Shown here: positions 1-13,600 of the stretch, in pieces
How positions within the stretch are numbered: the stretch's first letter is position 1
How the letters are laid out: each line of letters starts with the position of its first letter
Origin: Ptychodera flava
Lineage: Eukaryota > Hemichordata > Enteropneusta > Ptychoderidae
Assembly (NCBI RefSeq): GCF_041260155.1
Contig: NC_091933.1
Span: 21,310,599-21,374,598 of the forward strand
Length of the DNA: 64,000 nucleotides
Reading direction: 5' to 3'
Notes under the pieces: model-generated
What the model saw: the letters and a program-made list of their open reading frames with translations, nothing else
What the model was told of the DNA's origin: nothing
Database searches by the model: none
Position numbers and translations under genes: made by a program

Positions 1-2637
1 AAGGGCTTCCTTCCAATTAGCAGTCTTCAAAGACCTGTTCTTGATCGGCAAATATATCTGTGCCGAGATCAAGAGATAATGTAGTAAATAAAAAGTATTA
101 GCAATACGAAACCAATGAGAAGGAATATAAGACAAACTCAAATACATTTCATTATCATAAATGTAAATTTAGAAGACTGAGATGAATGTGACAGATCTAT
201 TCTACACACAACTATCATTGAGGGCTTTAAGACACTCATAACAATTATTCAAATCAATTTCAGTAACTATTTTGAAATTTAAATTATGAGTATACAGTGA
301 CCATCATGTTAATCTTATACCATCAGTTGTAACTTTATAGTCCTATTATGGTGTGCCTATAACTTTTATATTGTTTTAAAAAGGAGACATTTTGAAAACG
401 TTACTGAAGAAGTAGTACATAACGATGTAGTTTATTTTGTAGGGGGGGTTAGGGAGGAGGGGAATTTACCCCTCAATTTTTATCTAGAAACACAATATTA
501 TCCAGTTGTTGTTGTTGTAACATACACGTAATATTTTATAAAATTATATTAGAGGCCATTATTAATCATGGGCCGTTACTTTCTGCACAGTGATTTTCAA
601 ACTTGTGAACACCCAGATTCCTTTGACACTTATTTACTGTAATATGCCATGGAAAAGAAATAGTTGATCACTGTTTCATCTTGTCTTCTTGTACCTCTCC
701 ATCAATTTTCAACTTCTTGAACCGTGAGATTCAATATTCTGTTTTGTATTCACTCTCTTATATATGTGTGTGCACAAATAATTCTACTGTAAACACATTC
801 AGATACATGTAGTTGGTATCCTAGTGATATTTTTACACATTTTACAATATTGTTGTTTTATTTTGTAGCTTGAATGCAAACGCTTATATTCAAATCATGG
901 TTCAAATCACGATGACTGTCAGAAACTGACATTACACGGTATCTTCATTTACATTGGCTGTTCACTGAATGTATTACGGTAAATTGGACTAAATCACTGT
1001 AACTTGCATGTTTCAATTTCCATTAAAAATCCCTCTTTTTAAGGTAAATTATCAATGTTGTTGTGTCATTCAATTTCATTGTGGCATCCAAAACCTCCAA
1101 GGGATATGTGTATTATCTGCAACCTCAAATTATTGTGATTATATTTAAAATCATAAAATGTGTACTCACAAGAATTTCCCATTTGTTGCACTTGTATCTA
1201 CACAACTTCAAAACCATCATGTGATTTTCATGTACATTTGGGAGAACGGTAAGACATTTGACAATGAGTCAAAATGAATTGTATGCACATGTGCCACAAT
1301 TGTGTACACATGAGCATCTTGGTTAGATTGCACAGTGTGCAAGCATATACAACTGAGTGAAAAAATATATTTGTATAGGGTCGTTTCCCATGTGACTAAT
1401 TCCAGCCCTTTACTTCCAATCTTTCTTTGTCTTCATGTAACTATTACCATAGTATGCCCAAAGAAACGGCTGACACACAAGGCAATACACTGGCACCACA
1501 TCATTGACATTCCTAGACTCCATGCTGCCTTTCCTTCGTTCCCTAAAATGCTGAAAGGAATAATGATGATAAAAAACAGTGATTGATGCAGTACTGGTCT
1601 TTTATCAAAGTGGTAAGGAAAGGGAGAAAATTAAAGAAAGTAAATTGCATCACTTTTGCCAATGTTAATGATCAGTCACTTTTTCTTTGCCTTCGAGATT
1701 GGCATTGCAAAAATCCAATAGAAACTTGTCACTTAGCCTATAGAGGGAGCCCTATCCTACTATCAGGCTGCTTCAGAGATACGCACCAACATGTATACGC
1801 GGCGATATGCCCCCCCCCCCTCCCCCCCTGTCGTATGTGAATAATAAATAAAGGTACTTCTAATTAAAAAAAAACTGTTGATAACGATGATTCAGAATAT
1901 GATTAATATCTTCTCTAAATTTTCAGAGGAATCATAATTTGTGACAACTTTCAGATAAATACATCGCCTACGTTCCACAACCACGCAACCATGTGTAATC
2001 ATGATCATCATCGTCATAGTAACTGTTGTAGAATTTAATGTTCATACATCAAAACAGCCTAACAGAATAACAGCTAGAACCTCCGGTAACATTTTCAATG
2101 TTCACCCCGTGCATATGCATTCCTTGACGTTCTATAGTTGTCAGCTGTAAAATCGACAAAAGCTCATATTAAATTTGAACAGTCCAAAGTCCTTTATCAT
2201 ACCCACTGTCCTGCCAGTCCTTTGATACTGTCAGTCTAAAATTTTACAAAAATACCCCCTCCCCCGCTAATAAGTGTCACCAAACCTTAACAAATAGCAT
2301 GTAGCTTGCTGGTCGAGAGGAAGAGACACTTAGTAAGGTCTACTTTGGTGATTGTCATATAAAGATAGTATAGCGAGTTTATAAAGCGGAGGTATCATTC
2401 GAGCCTAAATCTTTATTATTTCGTATTCACATTTGCCAGTGTTCTCGGTTTACCCTCTCGGTGTCTGATGCTTTCAAGCGACTTCAGATATACTTGAGAA
2501 AAAAATACGAGGACGGCAAGTCTCGTCCTACCGAGGTGATCAAATGACGTCATGCTACTTCTGTTATATCACCTTTGTGGGGGTTTTATGACTACTCCAA
2601 CCGAACGAAGGTCAGACCAGTTATATTTTAAACCAAT
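1..2637. other. Intergenic DNA upstream of Shisa-like copy A
   Basis: No coding region can be supported here. The open frames are short and show no family motif or plausible exon structure. The stretch is AT-rich, with a G-run near 440–465 and a C-run near 1810–1827. The last few hundred bases presumably contain the promoter of copy A, but I see no convincing TATA box or initiator. Confidence 0.5.
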
Positions 2638-2974
2638 ATGGCGACGAGGGGAAACGTATTGCGCATACTTTTAGCGCTAGCATTGGCGATCACTGTGACT
2701 TCAGGTAAGCGTTTTCTTGCTCCAGGACCTTTTAGTCTAAACTGAAATCTGGAAAGTTAGTGTTATGAGAAGATCAAACCACGTGCCTTTGTAACTGTTG
2801 ACTGAACACTTGATTTGGACTGAAAAAAATTCTCGCTTTACCACTTAAAGATTCCGTCCTGTATGGGTACGTTATAAGGCTTACCTATCGACCGATTCTT
2901 TCAATCTACGAAGTAACATATACTGCACAAGTCTTTAGTTTATATATAGATCCACGATATATATATATATATAT

Positions 2975-3040
<66 letters not shown>

Positions 3041-6000
3041 CAACATCCACATCTCGCCAAGCTGTACGTGTGATTATTGGGTTATAGGATGTATGAAAAA
3101 TAAAAGTAATACGTCGTCGGTCTGAAGGGAAGCTATAGGGAAATATGTTCAGTAAACAGATTTGTTCTTGTGGGCCGTGTATTCGACCAATGAGTGTAAA
3201 TGTGTATACGAACATCAATTGTTTACATAAGCTAGTCACAGGTATGTCAGGTGATTACGAGCGGCGGCTTCACTAAGAGGAAATGCTATGGAACATATGC
3301 AAATCAGTCCTGATGTAAATAATACTGTAAAGCAAAAACTGCGTCTCACGGTAGGTGCATTTAACAAGATCGTTCACTGCGTTTTGACACATCATCATGC
3401 AAAACACGATGAGATTTGTTCCTGATGTCATCACCTTTTTTATCACCTACACAGTTGTTCCAAGGGTAGTACTACCTCATTTCGAGGAACAAATCAAACA
3501 CAAATGAAAAAAGCGATTAACTGGTCCGATATTAAATACTGTCACGCATGTTGTCCTAAGGCGTTGGTCTCCATAGTGTTGCGCATCATCCAATATTTCC
3601 CTCTTTATATAAACAACTAACTTGTCCATTTTTTCTCTTTGTGAACACTAACTAATCCACAAAACCATCAGAAGTTTTATCACATAGAAAGTGCGTCGGC
3701 AGTTTTTTTGTCCTAACGAAACTGGAGTCGGCCTGCTCAGTTTATTGAAAACGTTGTACATTCCTGTATTTGCAACGACAGTGGAGTAGTGTCCGAAACA
3801 GACAAAAGATGCATTTTTTTCTATCGCTCTGGTGCGAAGCGGTCAGCAATATTCAAGTGTATGAAACTTTGTTTATACTACGTAAATCTTCAAAGTTGTC
3901 CTATTCTCCGTGATGATACAGTAGTTTCAATATTCTTGCGCATAAGTTCCTCTGCAAAAGATTGTCTTAGTTTTTGCATCATCCTCCACCCTCACAACAT
4001 GATATCACAGCGTCGTGGTCCTCAAGATCGGCGTTTCTAATGTGGAACGTCAATTTATTGAAAAGTTAACTCACTCACTCACCCGCTTACTCACTCGCTC
4101 GCTGTGCGACACTCATTGCCAATATTCTCACTTTCCGTCTGTTGACTTTCAGCGACTGAACGCTGCGAAGGGTATGAAGACAAAGACGGCAAATGGCACG
4201 AGGGTTTTGAATGCGACATTGATTTCAAGTGTTGTGAAAATGAGAATGGGAGGAACTGCTGTGCAGAAATCGAAGAGTCAAATACAGGAGGAGACTCCTC
4301 AACTGTCTTGTGAGTTCATTACATTGTTTGAAAGTCTGCTCCAAGAGCAGCATCTTCTCAAATGGTTTAGTTCGGGTCACTTTAGAAATTTAATGTATTA
4401 CACTAGACATGCATATGATTCACTCATGTACTATATCTCGAGAATATTTTTGTTTATCTGCAAACAGATTAATGGTATATAATACATTCAAAATGACGAA
4501 TCTTCCGCGTATATGTGAACCTTACGTACGTAAAAAGCACAAATACCTTCATTTGTTTTTTCACTGTAACCATGTCCGTCGATTTTGGAAAATTTTCAGT
4601 GATACACTTGGAATTTGAAGAGGGCTGGGTTTCCAGACTCCGCTGTATTCTGAGACTGTTTTCTTTGGAAACTCACAGATTCCGAAGATTGTCAATTTCC
4701 AACTTCTAGTTGCAAACAGATATATTTATATCGTGAGATGTAATAAAAAAAGGAGCTTAACTTTGCAAAACTTATGAGCTATGTCCAGAATGAGCAGAAG
4801 ACAGAATTCTTCATTGCCAAGAGAAAAACCAAGCTAGGTTAAACACATAGAGAAATGGGGAAAATATTTACAACTTACTGGTCCACATCAATGACTTGTT
4901 ATTTTCACTGAAACATTAATCATATTGTAATGTTACTATGGTGATACTTCTGACAGTAATGAAGATAATGCGAATGTTTTTTCTCTTATGGGACTCGAAT
5001 ATAAAGCTTAGAAATACAAAAAAAATGAGACCTGAAGGGAACAATTTCCTCTTGTCTTCTAAAATTCGGTCGGTTCTCGACCAAATGTACACGTTCGCCG
5101 GCTCCTATAGTGAAAGGTTTTTTCCCTGAAATTTCTCAGAATTGGTATCATCGTTGGATCTGTGGTAGCGCTCATCATCATCATCGGAATAATCGTCGCA
5201 GTGTGTCTTTGTGTGTATTGTGCAGTGCAAGCTGGCAGAACGCAACGGACTACACATCGAACCGGTAAGTGTAAAATATGACCGTGATTGCAGCCGAACC
5301 ACTACGCTGCCCGCTGCGGAAGTTTACTTTACTTGTAGATATAGGAAATTTAATAACATCACCATAGTTTCAAAAGTTTTAGAAAGGCTTGCAATTTTTA
5401 CATTTGTGTATTGCTGATCAGGAAACCCATTTGATGACTCAAAAGTTTATCCCTGTACCACCCATCGTTATGTATATCTTCTTACACGTACACCCAGTTA
5501 GTCCCAAATGAGATTCAATAATTATGAGGAAGGCGAACTGGATGCTATAGGGCAAGATAGGCAGCCGGCGATTCGCTACTCGTTGGGCTTGCGTTGTCAG
5601 CCCGCCGAGGGCATACCAGTGTATAAATCAGAGATTGGAAGCTGTGTGGCTAACTCGAACCAGAAACAGAACATCATCAGCTTCTGTAAATAGTGACCCA
5701 TGCGAAAGTTAGGTTTGTGAAAAGTGACTCAACAACCAGGACAGTTCAGACAGTTTCTCCGAGTGAGCTAGCATTCCCCAATATCTGCCCTGTGGTCCTT
5801 TGTAACTTCTTAAATCTGCAACTTCTAAAAGTTTCCGAGTGCATGGCTACAATAATATGCTCTGACATAAAATGTATTCAGGTTCGCCAGCAAATCATCG
5901 ACAAAGTATGATGTTTAATCAGGTTTACACATTGACTTGTCCACTCTATGCAGTTATTGTTGGGTCGAACCAAATCACGACTGTGAACACACAACGCAGC

Positions 6001-6165
6001 CCAGCCACTGGATACCAAACTACAACCTACCCGGCTCAGCCGTACACGACCCAGCCAAACCCAGCTGGCACCTATCCGACACAACAGTACAGCACCCAGC
6101 CATACCCACCGCAGCAACAGCAGTACCCATACGACCCACCACCGGAGTATCCAGGCAAGCAGTAG
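2638..6165 (+). CDS. Shisa-like transmembrane protein, copy A (4 exons, 186 aa)
   Basis: Predicted exons are 2638–2704, 4153–4309, 5140–5264 and 5954–6165. All junctions are GT–AG, intron phases are 1, 2, 1, and the joined frame is open to TAG at 6163–6165. Residues 1–22 form a signal peptide (MATRGNVLRILLALALAI). Residues 27–59 carry the Shisa-type cysteine pattern: C27, then a GYEDKDGKWHEGF segment, C43, C49–C50 and C58–C59. Residues about 76–102 are a strong transmembrane helix with Cys at its cytoplasmic edge. The tail is rich in Pro, Gln, Tyr and Thr with YPTQQY-like repeats and ends in PPEY (residues 179–182), a WW-domain ligand of the PPxY class. Vertebrate Shisa proteins share this layout and act at the ER or plasma membrane on receptor trafficking; a similar job here is inference. 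The cysteine core is diverged: the YCCGT found in copies B and C is KCCEN here. First of four tandem copies. Confidence 0.82.
2705..4152 (+). other. Intron 1 of copy A
   Basis: Phase-1 intron with a GTAAGC donor and a TTTCAG acceptor. It contains an interrupted (TA)n tract at about 2957–3037 and no other recognisable element. Confidence 0.7.
2957..3037. repeat. (TA)n microsatellite
   Basis: Dinucleotide TA tract interrupted by GAGA, inside intron 1 of copy A. It produces a spurious Ile-Tyr frame on the - strand. Confidence 0.95.
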
Positions 6166-7326
6166 AATTGGCTCATTCATTGTGTAAGGTTACATGTTCA
6201 GGCTGACTTGTCGAGGCTATATTACAGTATTATACTTGATTGCCACGTACTATTCTACGGCAACAATCACTCTCTTTAGTTGGATAAATACATTTTGTTG
6301 TTTTGTCTCCGAACAACATTTTATACTCAAGAAACGGTTTTAATGTAATGCTTGAGCTTAAAGCTGCAGCGGCTTTCAAGAACTCCTTCGGGTTGCTAAT
6401 AATATATAACAATAGACGTAAAATAAACCTACTTGCGGATGACTTAAAATTAGCCCTATCATCAAGACACTGTAACTTTTAGTCTAGGCTGTTTTCTTGC
6501 CTTGTTCGTATTTACAACAGTGCTTGAATTCTCAATTCCATGACATTGCAATTATCTTATGGCGAGAAAAAAAATTATTACTGATTGTTCGCTCTGTAAA
6601 TGTCTTCTTAGACACCAAACTGAGTATAGCTGAGTTGAGCATAAGGAGACTGACATAGGCTATCCTCCGTTACTGTATTTCGTGTTTTTGTTATCATATC
6701 ACTGAATCATGGTCAGACTACTATTGCGATGTCCATACATCTCTAGACAATAACGCGGTTCTAACAAAAGTAGTATTGTAATTTTTATCACGAACTTTCT
6801 GATCAAGCAACGTCGATAGCCACTTTGAACGACAATCGCCCAAGGCACGCGGTGATCTTGTCTTCTGGAATTCATTGAATTCGTGCGCAGACGAATACAG
6901 AGTTAGTAAAGAAAGCGTCAGCTCATCGCAGCTTTGGTAGGAGGTGGTCCAATGCGTGAGAACACCGAGACTTGATTATTTTATTATAATATGTTGAAAT
7001 GGTTCTACATATTTAAGTATTTTATGACCAAGTAAATAATATTGAAGTTTGCCATTAAGACCTATAATATACAAACCTGTGTGAAAAATATATAACGAAA
7101 CTACTTCTGTAATTTTCATTATATTTCATGATATAAGAATAAAAGTGTGCATAAATTTTAAAAAGGTGTACTTCAGTTTTGTTTCGATTCAATCAATAAA
7201 CATGATAAAGTGTCTGCAGTACACACTTCTGGTTTAAGAAGGAGTTAAAACACTGCACTGGTATGGGTATAAATAACAATACAAACCCGACACTCAGGAA
7301 CAAAAACCAGGAGCGGGTGAAGAAAT

Positions 7327-7328
<2 letters not shown>
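6166..7328. other. 3' flank of copy A and spacer
   Basis: Probable 3' UTR of copy A, with a possible polyadenylation hexamer AATAAA at 6422–6427. The rest is AT-rich spacer with no supported gene. Confidence 0.45.

Positions 7329-7376
<48 letters not shown>
7329..7376. repeat. (AATC)n microsatellite at the 3' end of a LINE
   Basis: About twelve tandem AATC units abut the 3' end of the - strand LINE that follows. Such simple tails are typical of L2/CR1-type LINEs, so this is probably the element's own tail. Confidence 0.85.
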
Positions 7377-8285
7377 TCAACTTTATTCATCCCTTAAGGG
7401 CAATTCAGATTGGCGGACAACACACAAAATATCACAATAAACAACAAAACAAGACTAAAACTAAAAAAAAGTGACAACACACAACGACCGTTAAGATACA
7501 TCATTTAAAAACCGCACAGCGGTAGGAATAAAGGAATTCTTGAGCCGGTTTGTCTTGCAAACTGGACACTTAGTAAAACGTCTTCCCGAAGGAAGCAGTT
7601 GGAATTCTGAATTTAAAATATGCTCTGATGAATTTAAAATGGAACGTGCTTTCCTCAGACACTGTTGCTTGTAAAATGACCAAATGCTCCTCTGTGGTGC
7701 GCCAATAACCTTTGAACTTAAAGTGACAATATTTTCTATGGAATTCTTGTGTTTTAAACTTAAATTCTGGAACCAGCAGATAAATGAGAAAGTTATGATG
7801 CTTTCGATAAAAGACTTGTAAAAGAGAGATAAAATTGTCTTGTTCACTGAAAAGGATTCCAATTTCCGTAAAAAATACATACGTTGTTTCCCCTTCTTTA
7901 AAATCGCTTCAGAATTCGCATCCCACCTCAATTTATCGTCAAAAATCGAGCCAAGATATGTGTAAATATGAACAATTTCAACTTCCTGATCATGAATAAT
8001 GCTCTCCACAGGTTTGTGTTTTTGTCTCCTGAAGTCAAAAACAATTTCCTTGGTTTTGACTACGTTCAGATTAAGGTATGAATTGTCACACCAATTAACA
8101 AATTCGTCTAGGACGGGACCATGTTTTTCATCAGGCCCTACAAGAAGCGAGAGGAGAGCCGAGTCATCTGCAAATTTTAGTGTGGCGACCTTCATAGTTA
8201 CTTCTACAGTCATCTGTATAGAGGATATAGAGCAGAGGAGACAAAACGCAACCCTGTGGAGAACCGGTAGATGTTTGTAAAGAAT
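7377..8285 (-). mobile_element. 5'-truncated L2-like LINE (reverse transcriptase C-terminal part)
   Basis: The - strand encodes the C-terminal part of a non-LTR retrotransposon reverse transcriptase. Conserved pieces are SPQGCVLSPLL (motif B region), LKFADDSALLSLL (catalytic motif C, FADD), NLNVVKTKEIVFDFRR, YLGSIFDDKLRW, and the tail LPSGRRF...CKTNRLKNSFIP. These match the L2 clade common in fish and marine invertebrates. The PQG block and the FADD block are in different frames, so there is at least one frameshift near 8180–8210. The endonuclease and N-terminal RT are absent. The main open frame is 7491–8213 (240 aa). The insertion lies between Shisa-like copies A and B and is not functional on its own. 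Confidence 0.85.
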
Positions 8286-8829
8286 CAGACATTTTACATT
8301 TCAGATAGAATCCCTCGTCAGTGTGTGACGAACGATGAAAACTGCCTGAACTGGAAACGAAAAGAAATGAAAAAGAAATGAAACGAAAAAGACTTCGAAC
8401 CTGATTGATTAATTTCTTTTTCTTCCTGTCTTACACACTGACGAAGGATAAGTTGCACCCGAAACTTCTTTTTTTATCGCGCTGCTTCTGGTGTTTTTTA
8501 TCCGGGATATCCGGTTTATTATCGTGAAAATCCGGGTTACTGTTTTAGTTACGAAAACGTCTATTACGACTTTCAAAACTACCAACACCGCCCCTCTACC
8601 GCGGCCCTCCACACGTTGGCAGATGGGCCGTGCTACAAAAGAACGCAACAGAATGGAAACATGGCAAGTTGTACATTTGTAAGCTTCAATGCAGACAGAA
8701 ATATTTAGATGCTGGGAAACATAATTCATCTGTAATTCATTTGTAATATGAGGGTTTTAAGAGCAATATGAGGATTAAGTGTCAGGGATAGTAGCAGATA
8801 GTCAACGTCGTAAGAGTAACTCGATAAAT
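8286..8829. other. Spacer without a supported gene
   Basis: Short overlapping frames on both strands, none with a recognisable motif. Probably decayed repeat between two LINE fragments. Confidence 0.4.
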
Positions 8830-10340
8830 CACTTTAATCACTTTATTGCATAACAACACACTTCGGAAAGTGCAGTATAGCAAGAACAAAACTAAACATT
8901 GCATAAAACATTGTTGTCTATGTCTTTACCTGCAGCTGCTGGGGGAAACATAGTGTTTGTAATATATTTCATGAGAGACAGCGTATCATCTGAAGTTAAA
9001 ATGTACAAAAACTTATCTCTTTCTATCAAATATAGGATAATACAACTTCATCGCACAAAAGAGAACTTCTCTATCACTATTATATTTTTGACACTTCATT
9101 AAATAGTGAAATTCATCCTCGACGGAAGACTTACAAAACTTACAAAATCTGGATTCAGGCGGAATTCTTGGTTTTGACCTTCTGCCTAACTCGATTTGTA
9201 AACAGTGATCAGAAATACGAAGTTTTGTGACCAATTTTCAACAGCGTAAGTTCTTGATATCCAGTAAGTAATTCTCTAAACCAAACTTAGTTTTAAATTC
9301 TCTGTATACGTTCTGAGCTTATTATTTCCCTTCCCTAGAGACTTATTATCATTGTGTAAATCACTGTACCAAGAAACTTGATAATGCTTGCGTAAGTTAT
9401 TCTGGACAATTTTAATAGTGGTATTAATGTTACAAACAGCTGACCAAATATTACCCTCGCTATAAGTATCTAGTATGTTTTGAATGAACTCAAACCACTT
9501 TGAATGACATCTTGCAGAAAGATACGCTGAACGTAACAGAATGTCATCACTGAAAACTAACTTGTGCCAATATTTTAACATGCGTTTGACTATGGCAATT
9601 TTGATAGGATATCTACCAAGTTCACCTATAATACCTGCCTGAGGAGCATGTTTTGAAACTCCCAGTGAATATCTATAGAAAGAAAAGCTAACAACATTTA
9701 AGAAATTACTCTTATCATTAACTTCATTCCCCCAAATTTCACAACCATAGGTAAGAATGGGAACAATCAAATGATCAAAAAGATCTAAAGCAACTTTCAC
9801 AGAAAAATTCCCATCATAAGAAATACCTTTACGAAGACTAAAAAGAGCTTAAGTAGCTTTCATCTTAAGATTGTGAAAATTTGCTTGAAATTTGCCATTG
9901 GGAGTTAAAACAAAACCGAGATAACAATACTCTTTCACAACATCAAGGGCAAGTCCATTATAGGTAAGTAATGTACCTTTCAGTAAGTGATTACTTTTGT
10001 TAAAAACCATGACTTTTGACTTCTTTGTACTAATAGAAAGCTTCCACTTCAAACAATAAGAGTGTAATTTATCAAGACAACTTTGCAAACCTACTTGAGT
10101 TTCTGAAATCAACAGCAGATCATCAGCATATGATAGACAGTTGATGCGCAATGAATCTAATGTAATGGGGCTGTCCTCACTGGAGCCAAAAGTACCTGGA
10201 AGGTCATTTATGTCAATGTTAAATAACTTAGGGCTCAGATTATACCCCTGTTAAATTCCTACTTTAGATTCAAACATGCCAGTGAGGCTATTATTAGATT
10301 TAACACAATAGTTAACATTTTCATACATAGACTTAAATAA
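8830..10340 (-). mobile_element. Decayed non-LTR retrotransposon fragment (RT plus C-terminal zinc finger)
   Basis: Read on the - strand from about 10340 down: a motif-B-like block with LSPKLFNIDINDLPG, then CLSYADDLLLISETQ (catalytic YADD), a thumb region with KSKVMVFNKSNH and YCYLGFVLTPNGKF, then LFDHLIVPILTYGCEIWG. It ends with a zf-RVT-like CKFC...EDEFHYLMKC segment at 9013–9234. The coding is split over at least three frames (9849–10151, 9276–9800, 9013–9234), and an in-frame stop lies in the motif-B block, so it is dead. It is 5'-truncated, with no endonuclease visible. It differs in clade from the L2-like element at 7377–8285; the precise clade is not certain from sequence alone. Confidence 0.8.
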
Positions 10341-10647
10341 ATAAAATGAAAGTTACCAAATTCTTGTTATTAATTTGACCAGGAAAACTCTACGTCTTAT
10401 GATTCCATGAGACCTGCATGGTCAGTTCTGGATTAAATAGCAATTATGTTTGAGACGCTGTCATATGAAATATGATGGAATGCATTTATCTAGGCATACC
10501 CACAAGTCCCGCCCCATCGATGTATCAAGCACGTGACGTCATGTGCCGCTTTGTGTGTTTTTTTTTGTTTGACCCACCTATTGTCATTCAGGTGCGCTGT
10601 CACGCGTGGTGCGCTGTGAAGGGACGTCGGCCGCGTCATAGAGCAAA

Positions 10648-13600
10648 ATGGCGACGAAGGGTGAGGTACTACGCATACTTTTAACGCTGGCATTGGCAAT
10701 CTCTGTCACCTCAGGTAAGGCGAACCCCAGGACCATTCTGTTGAAACCGACAAGGTTTATGCGTTGAGAGAATTTCAGATTGCTAGTTTTTGACTGTTTA
10801 TGTGACAAAATAGGGAAATGCTCACAGCATTATGCCCTGCGTGTAATGTCGACGCTAAGGGTAAAAGCTGATGATTCAGGACTGTGCAGAACAACCCGCT
10901 TCGCCAAAAACACAGACAGGTGAAAGTGAAAGTATTAACTCTGTCGATTGTTGTACTACAATGCAATAATGTTATTCTTGTCTTTCTACTATATAAGGTT
11001 TGTAAGGAAGAGTAAAAAGGGAGATCAAAGTCTCGCTCTGCTGTTTGATTGCTAGGTTTTGGATGCTAGCTTCAGCCGAGTCTGCTGATATGTCCAGCAC
11101 AGTGCCGCTTTTGGCTTCTGGTTTTTCGCATTTCTGGACTGCTGATGCTAAGCCTATACATATGCCTTTGTAATTCGGGAGAAATCGCGAAATTTCCTCT
11201 CACTGAACTTCCTCACGCATTTCCTTTTGGGTTCACGACGAGTGAACACCGTTTGAAACCTGAATGTTTAGCTCAGGGTGAGTGCGCGGGGGTAGTAGAG
11301 AGTGATTATACAACACATTGCAAGTCACAATACTTGATCACTTTCATTATCCACGGTGCACATTTCGGCCCATTGTGATCCGATCTTCCCAAGCAATGAA
11401 ACCGACGATACCCAGTTTGTGTGTAAGTAACACCGCGCTAGCTTAAGCCAATTAATTCTCGTACCAAGCCGCGTTCAGCTCGGAAATGAAAATTAATTGC
11501 GTAACGGTACTATTGTGTTTTATCCGGTATGGCCGCTAACAGTATATTCATAGAAGCGAGAGTGTCATAGAGGTAGAGTTGAGGCGAGCCATGGACCTTA
11601 AGGTAGAACGCACCTCGGGACAGATATTCGGACTCTCAAACTTTTACGATTCTCTTCTGATAAACCAAATGTTGGGGTTCGTTTTAAAGCTCTTGGTGAA
11701 AGAAAACTTTTCACCGGCTTAGTTTTTCGAAATTCGAAAATTTTTATTTTTCTCCATAGAGTTAACACAGGGATGGCGGCCATTTTGAATTTCTAATATC
11801 GGTAAATCTTGGGTAATTTGTTTCTCTAGTACCAAATTTGCACGGTGACCCCCTATTTTTATTCTTGATTTTGAAAGAGAATGATTGAAAGATTCTTTGA
11901 GGAAAGTTAGAGCAAAAGTTTAAGTCTTTCGCTTTCGAGGTGCAGACTACCTTAAATTGTGTAAAGATGGTTCACGTCGCTAATATTTCAACTTCCTCTC
12001 TATGATGATACTAACCTTATACATCCATTTATTGTTTAAACAAAAAGCATTGCAATTGTAGAGGATGGAAGGGACAGTGTATTAAGGTTCCAATACAAGA
12101 AATTGACCTTTTTAATCTAACAATTCTCTGGGGGTTAATAAGCTCAAAACCCCCGTAAATTGTACATTTTCTGAAAACCTAGATATGGGGGAACATTTTG
12201 ATAACAACAGTATTTTCATTGTTTACATAACTATCACGTGACAGGTAATTTGCATAACCTTTCAAAAATCGGTTTTCTCTATGTTTTGTTTCAATTCTTC
12301 AAAATATCTGACTCAAACTTTCTTGAATGCAAGCTGACACAACGCTCTTGAAAAGTCTGTCTCAGATTTGTTATATCTTGCTTAGTTTTTTTGGAGCACA
12401 ATTTTAAAGAAATCAGCTAGGATTATATTCACCGCTGTGGAAGTTTTTCTGGCATAAAATTTGTTTTAGGTGGTCTAAATAGATTCTGAGACATGCTTTG
12501 AAAGATCCTTATGACAGCTTGTACTCACAAAAATTTCAGCCTCATATCTCAAAGCATTGAAACAAAACATAGGGAAAACCGATTTTTGAAAGGTCATGCA
12601 AATTACCTGTCACGTGATAGCTATGTAAACAATGGTAACACTTTGGTGACCAAAATGTTCCTCTATATCTAGGCTTTCCGAAAATATATGATTTACGGGG
12701 ATTCTGAGCTTATTAATCACTAGAGAATTGTTAGCTTTAAAAAGTCAATTTCTTGTCCTGGAACCTTAACTGACACCTGTTGATTCCTGCGACCTTTCGA
12801 CAACATCAAAAACTGATAAGTGGTCGGTATGTCTGTGGTATTGGTAGCTCGCATTGACATATTTCACGTTTCTCTCCTTTGTAAGGCATACCTTCGTCTC
12901 TTCGAGAATAATATTCTTTATACAAATAAAAGTGGTAAAGTTTTCATCAGTTTAAAGGGAAATTACATGGAATTATAATGTATTTTGTACGGCACATACC
13001 ACTGAGAGCAGTAGCGAGACTGTCTATGCTGAGTGAACGAGTGAACATTCATCAATGTTTACATTATAGCGGCTGGACCGTCTGTCATGTGATTGTGTAT
13101 TTCGCCGGTCACAGGGCCCTAATAAAGGGAGTCATGGTTTCACGGAGGGACTGTGTTTCACAGATCAAATCAGTCGGATGATCTTCAATATGTCCCTACA
13201 CGGAGGGTTTTCTCTTTATGGTCTCGACGACCACTTTGGAAAATAATTATTGACATTACGGCAAAGGCTGTTGCGTCACCACCCGTCTTATATTACACCA
13301 TGGAGTAGTCCCTACCTCATACTATAATCTCTGTAACCTCCATGCATAATTATACATGTACTATATAGTTCACTGGGATGTGCGCAACCGCACAATATGG
13401 CCCCATAAGTTTTTGTGCTACCGTGTGTAAAAATGTGAACTCATTTACATAGCTGTGACGCAAGTATACTCCACGTTATTTTAACAGCTATCGTCCCATA
13501 CTAGTAAGCTAATGTAGGGGATATTCAGGTTGGAGGCCAAAAGTATGAGCTGATCGATTGAAAACAGAGGCAAGTCAGAAAATAATTCAAAACTCAACTT

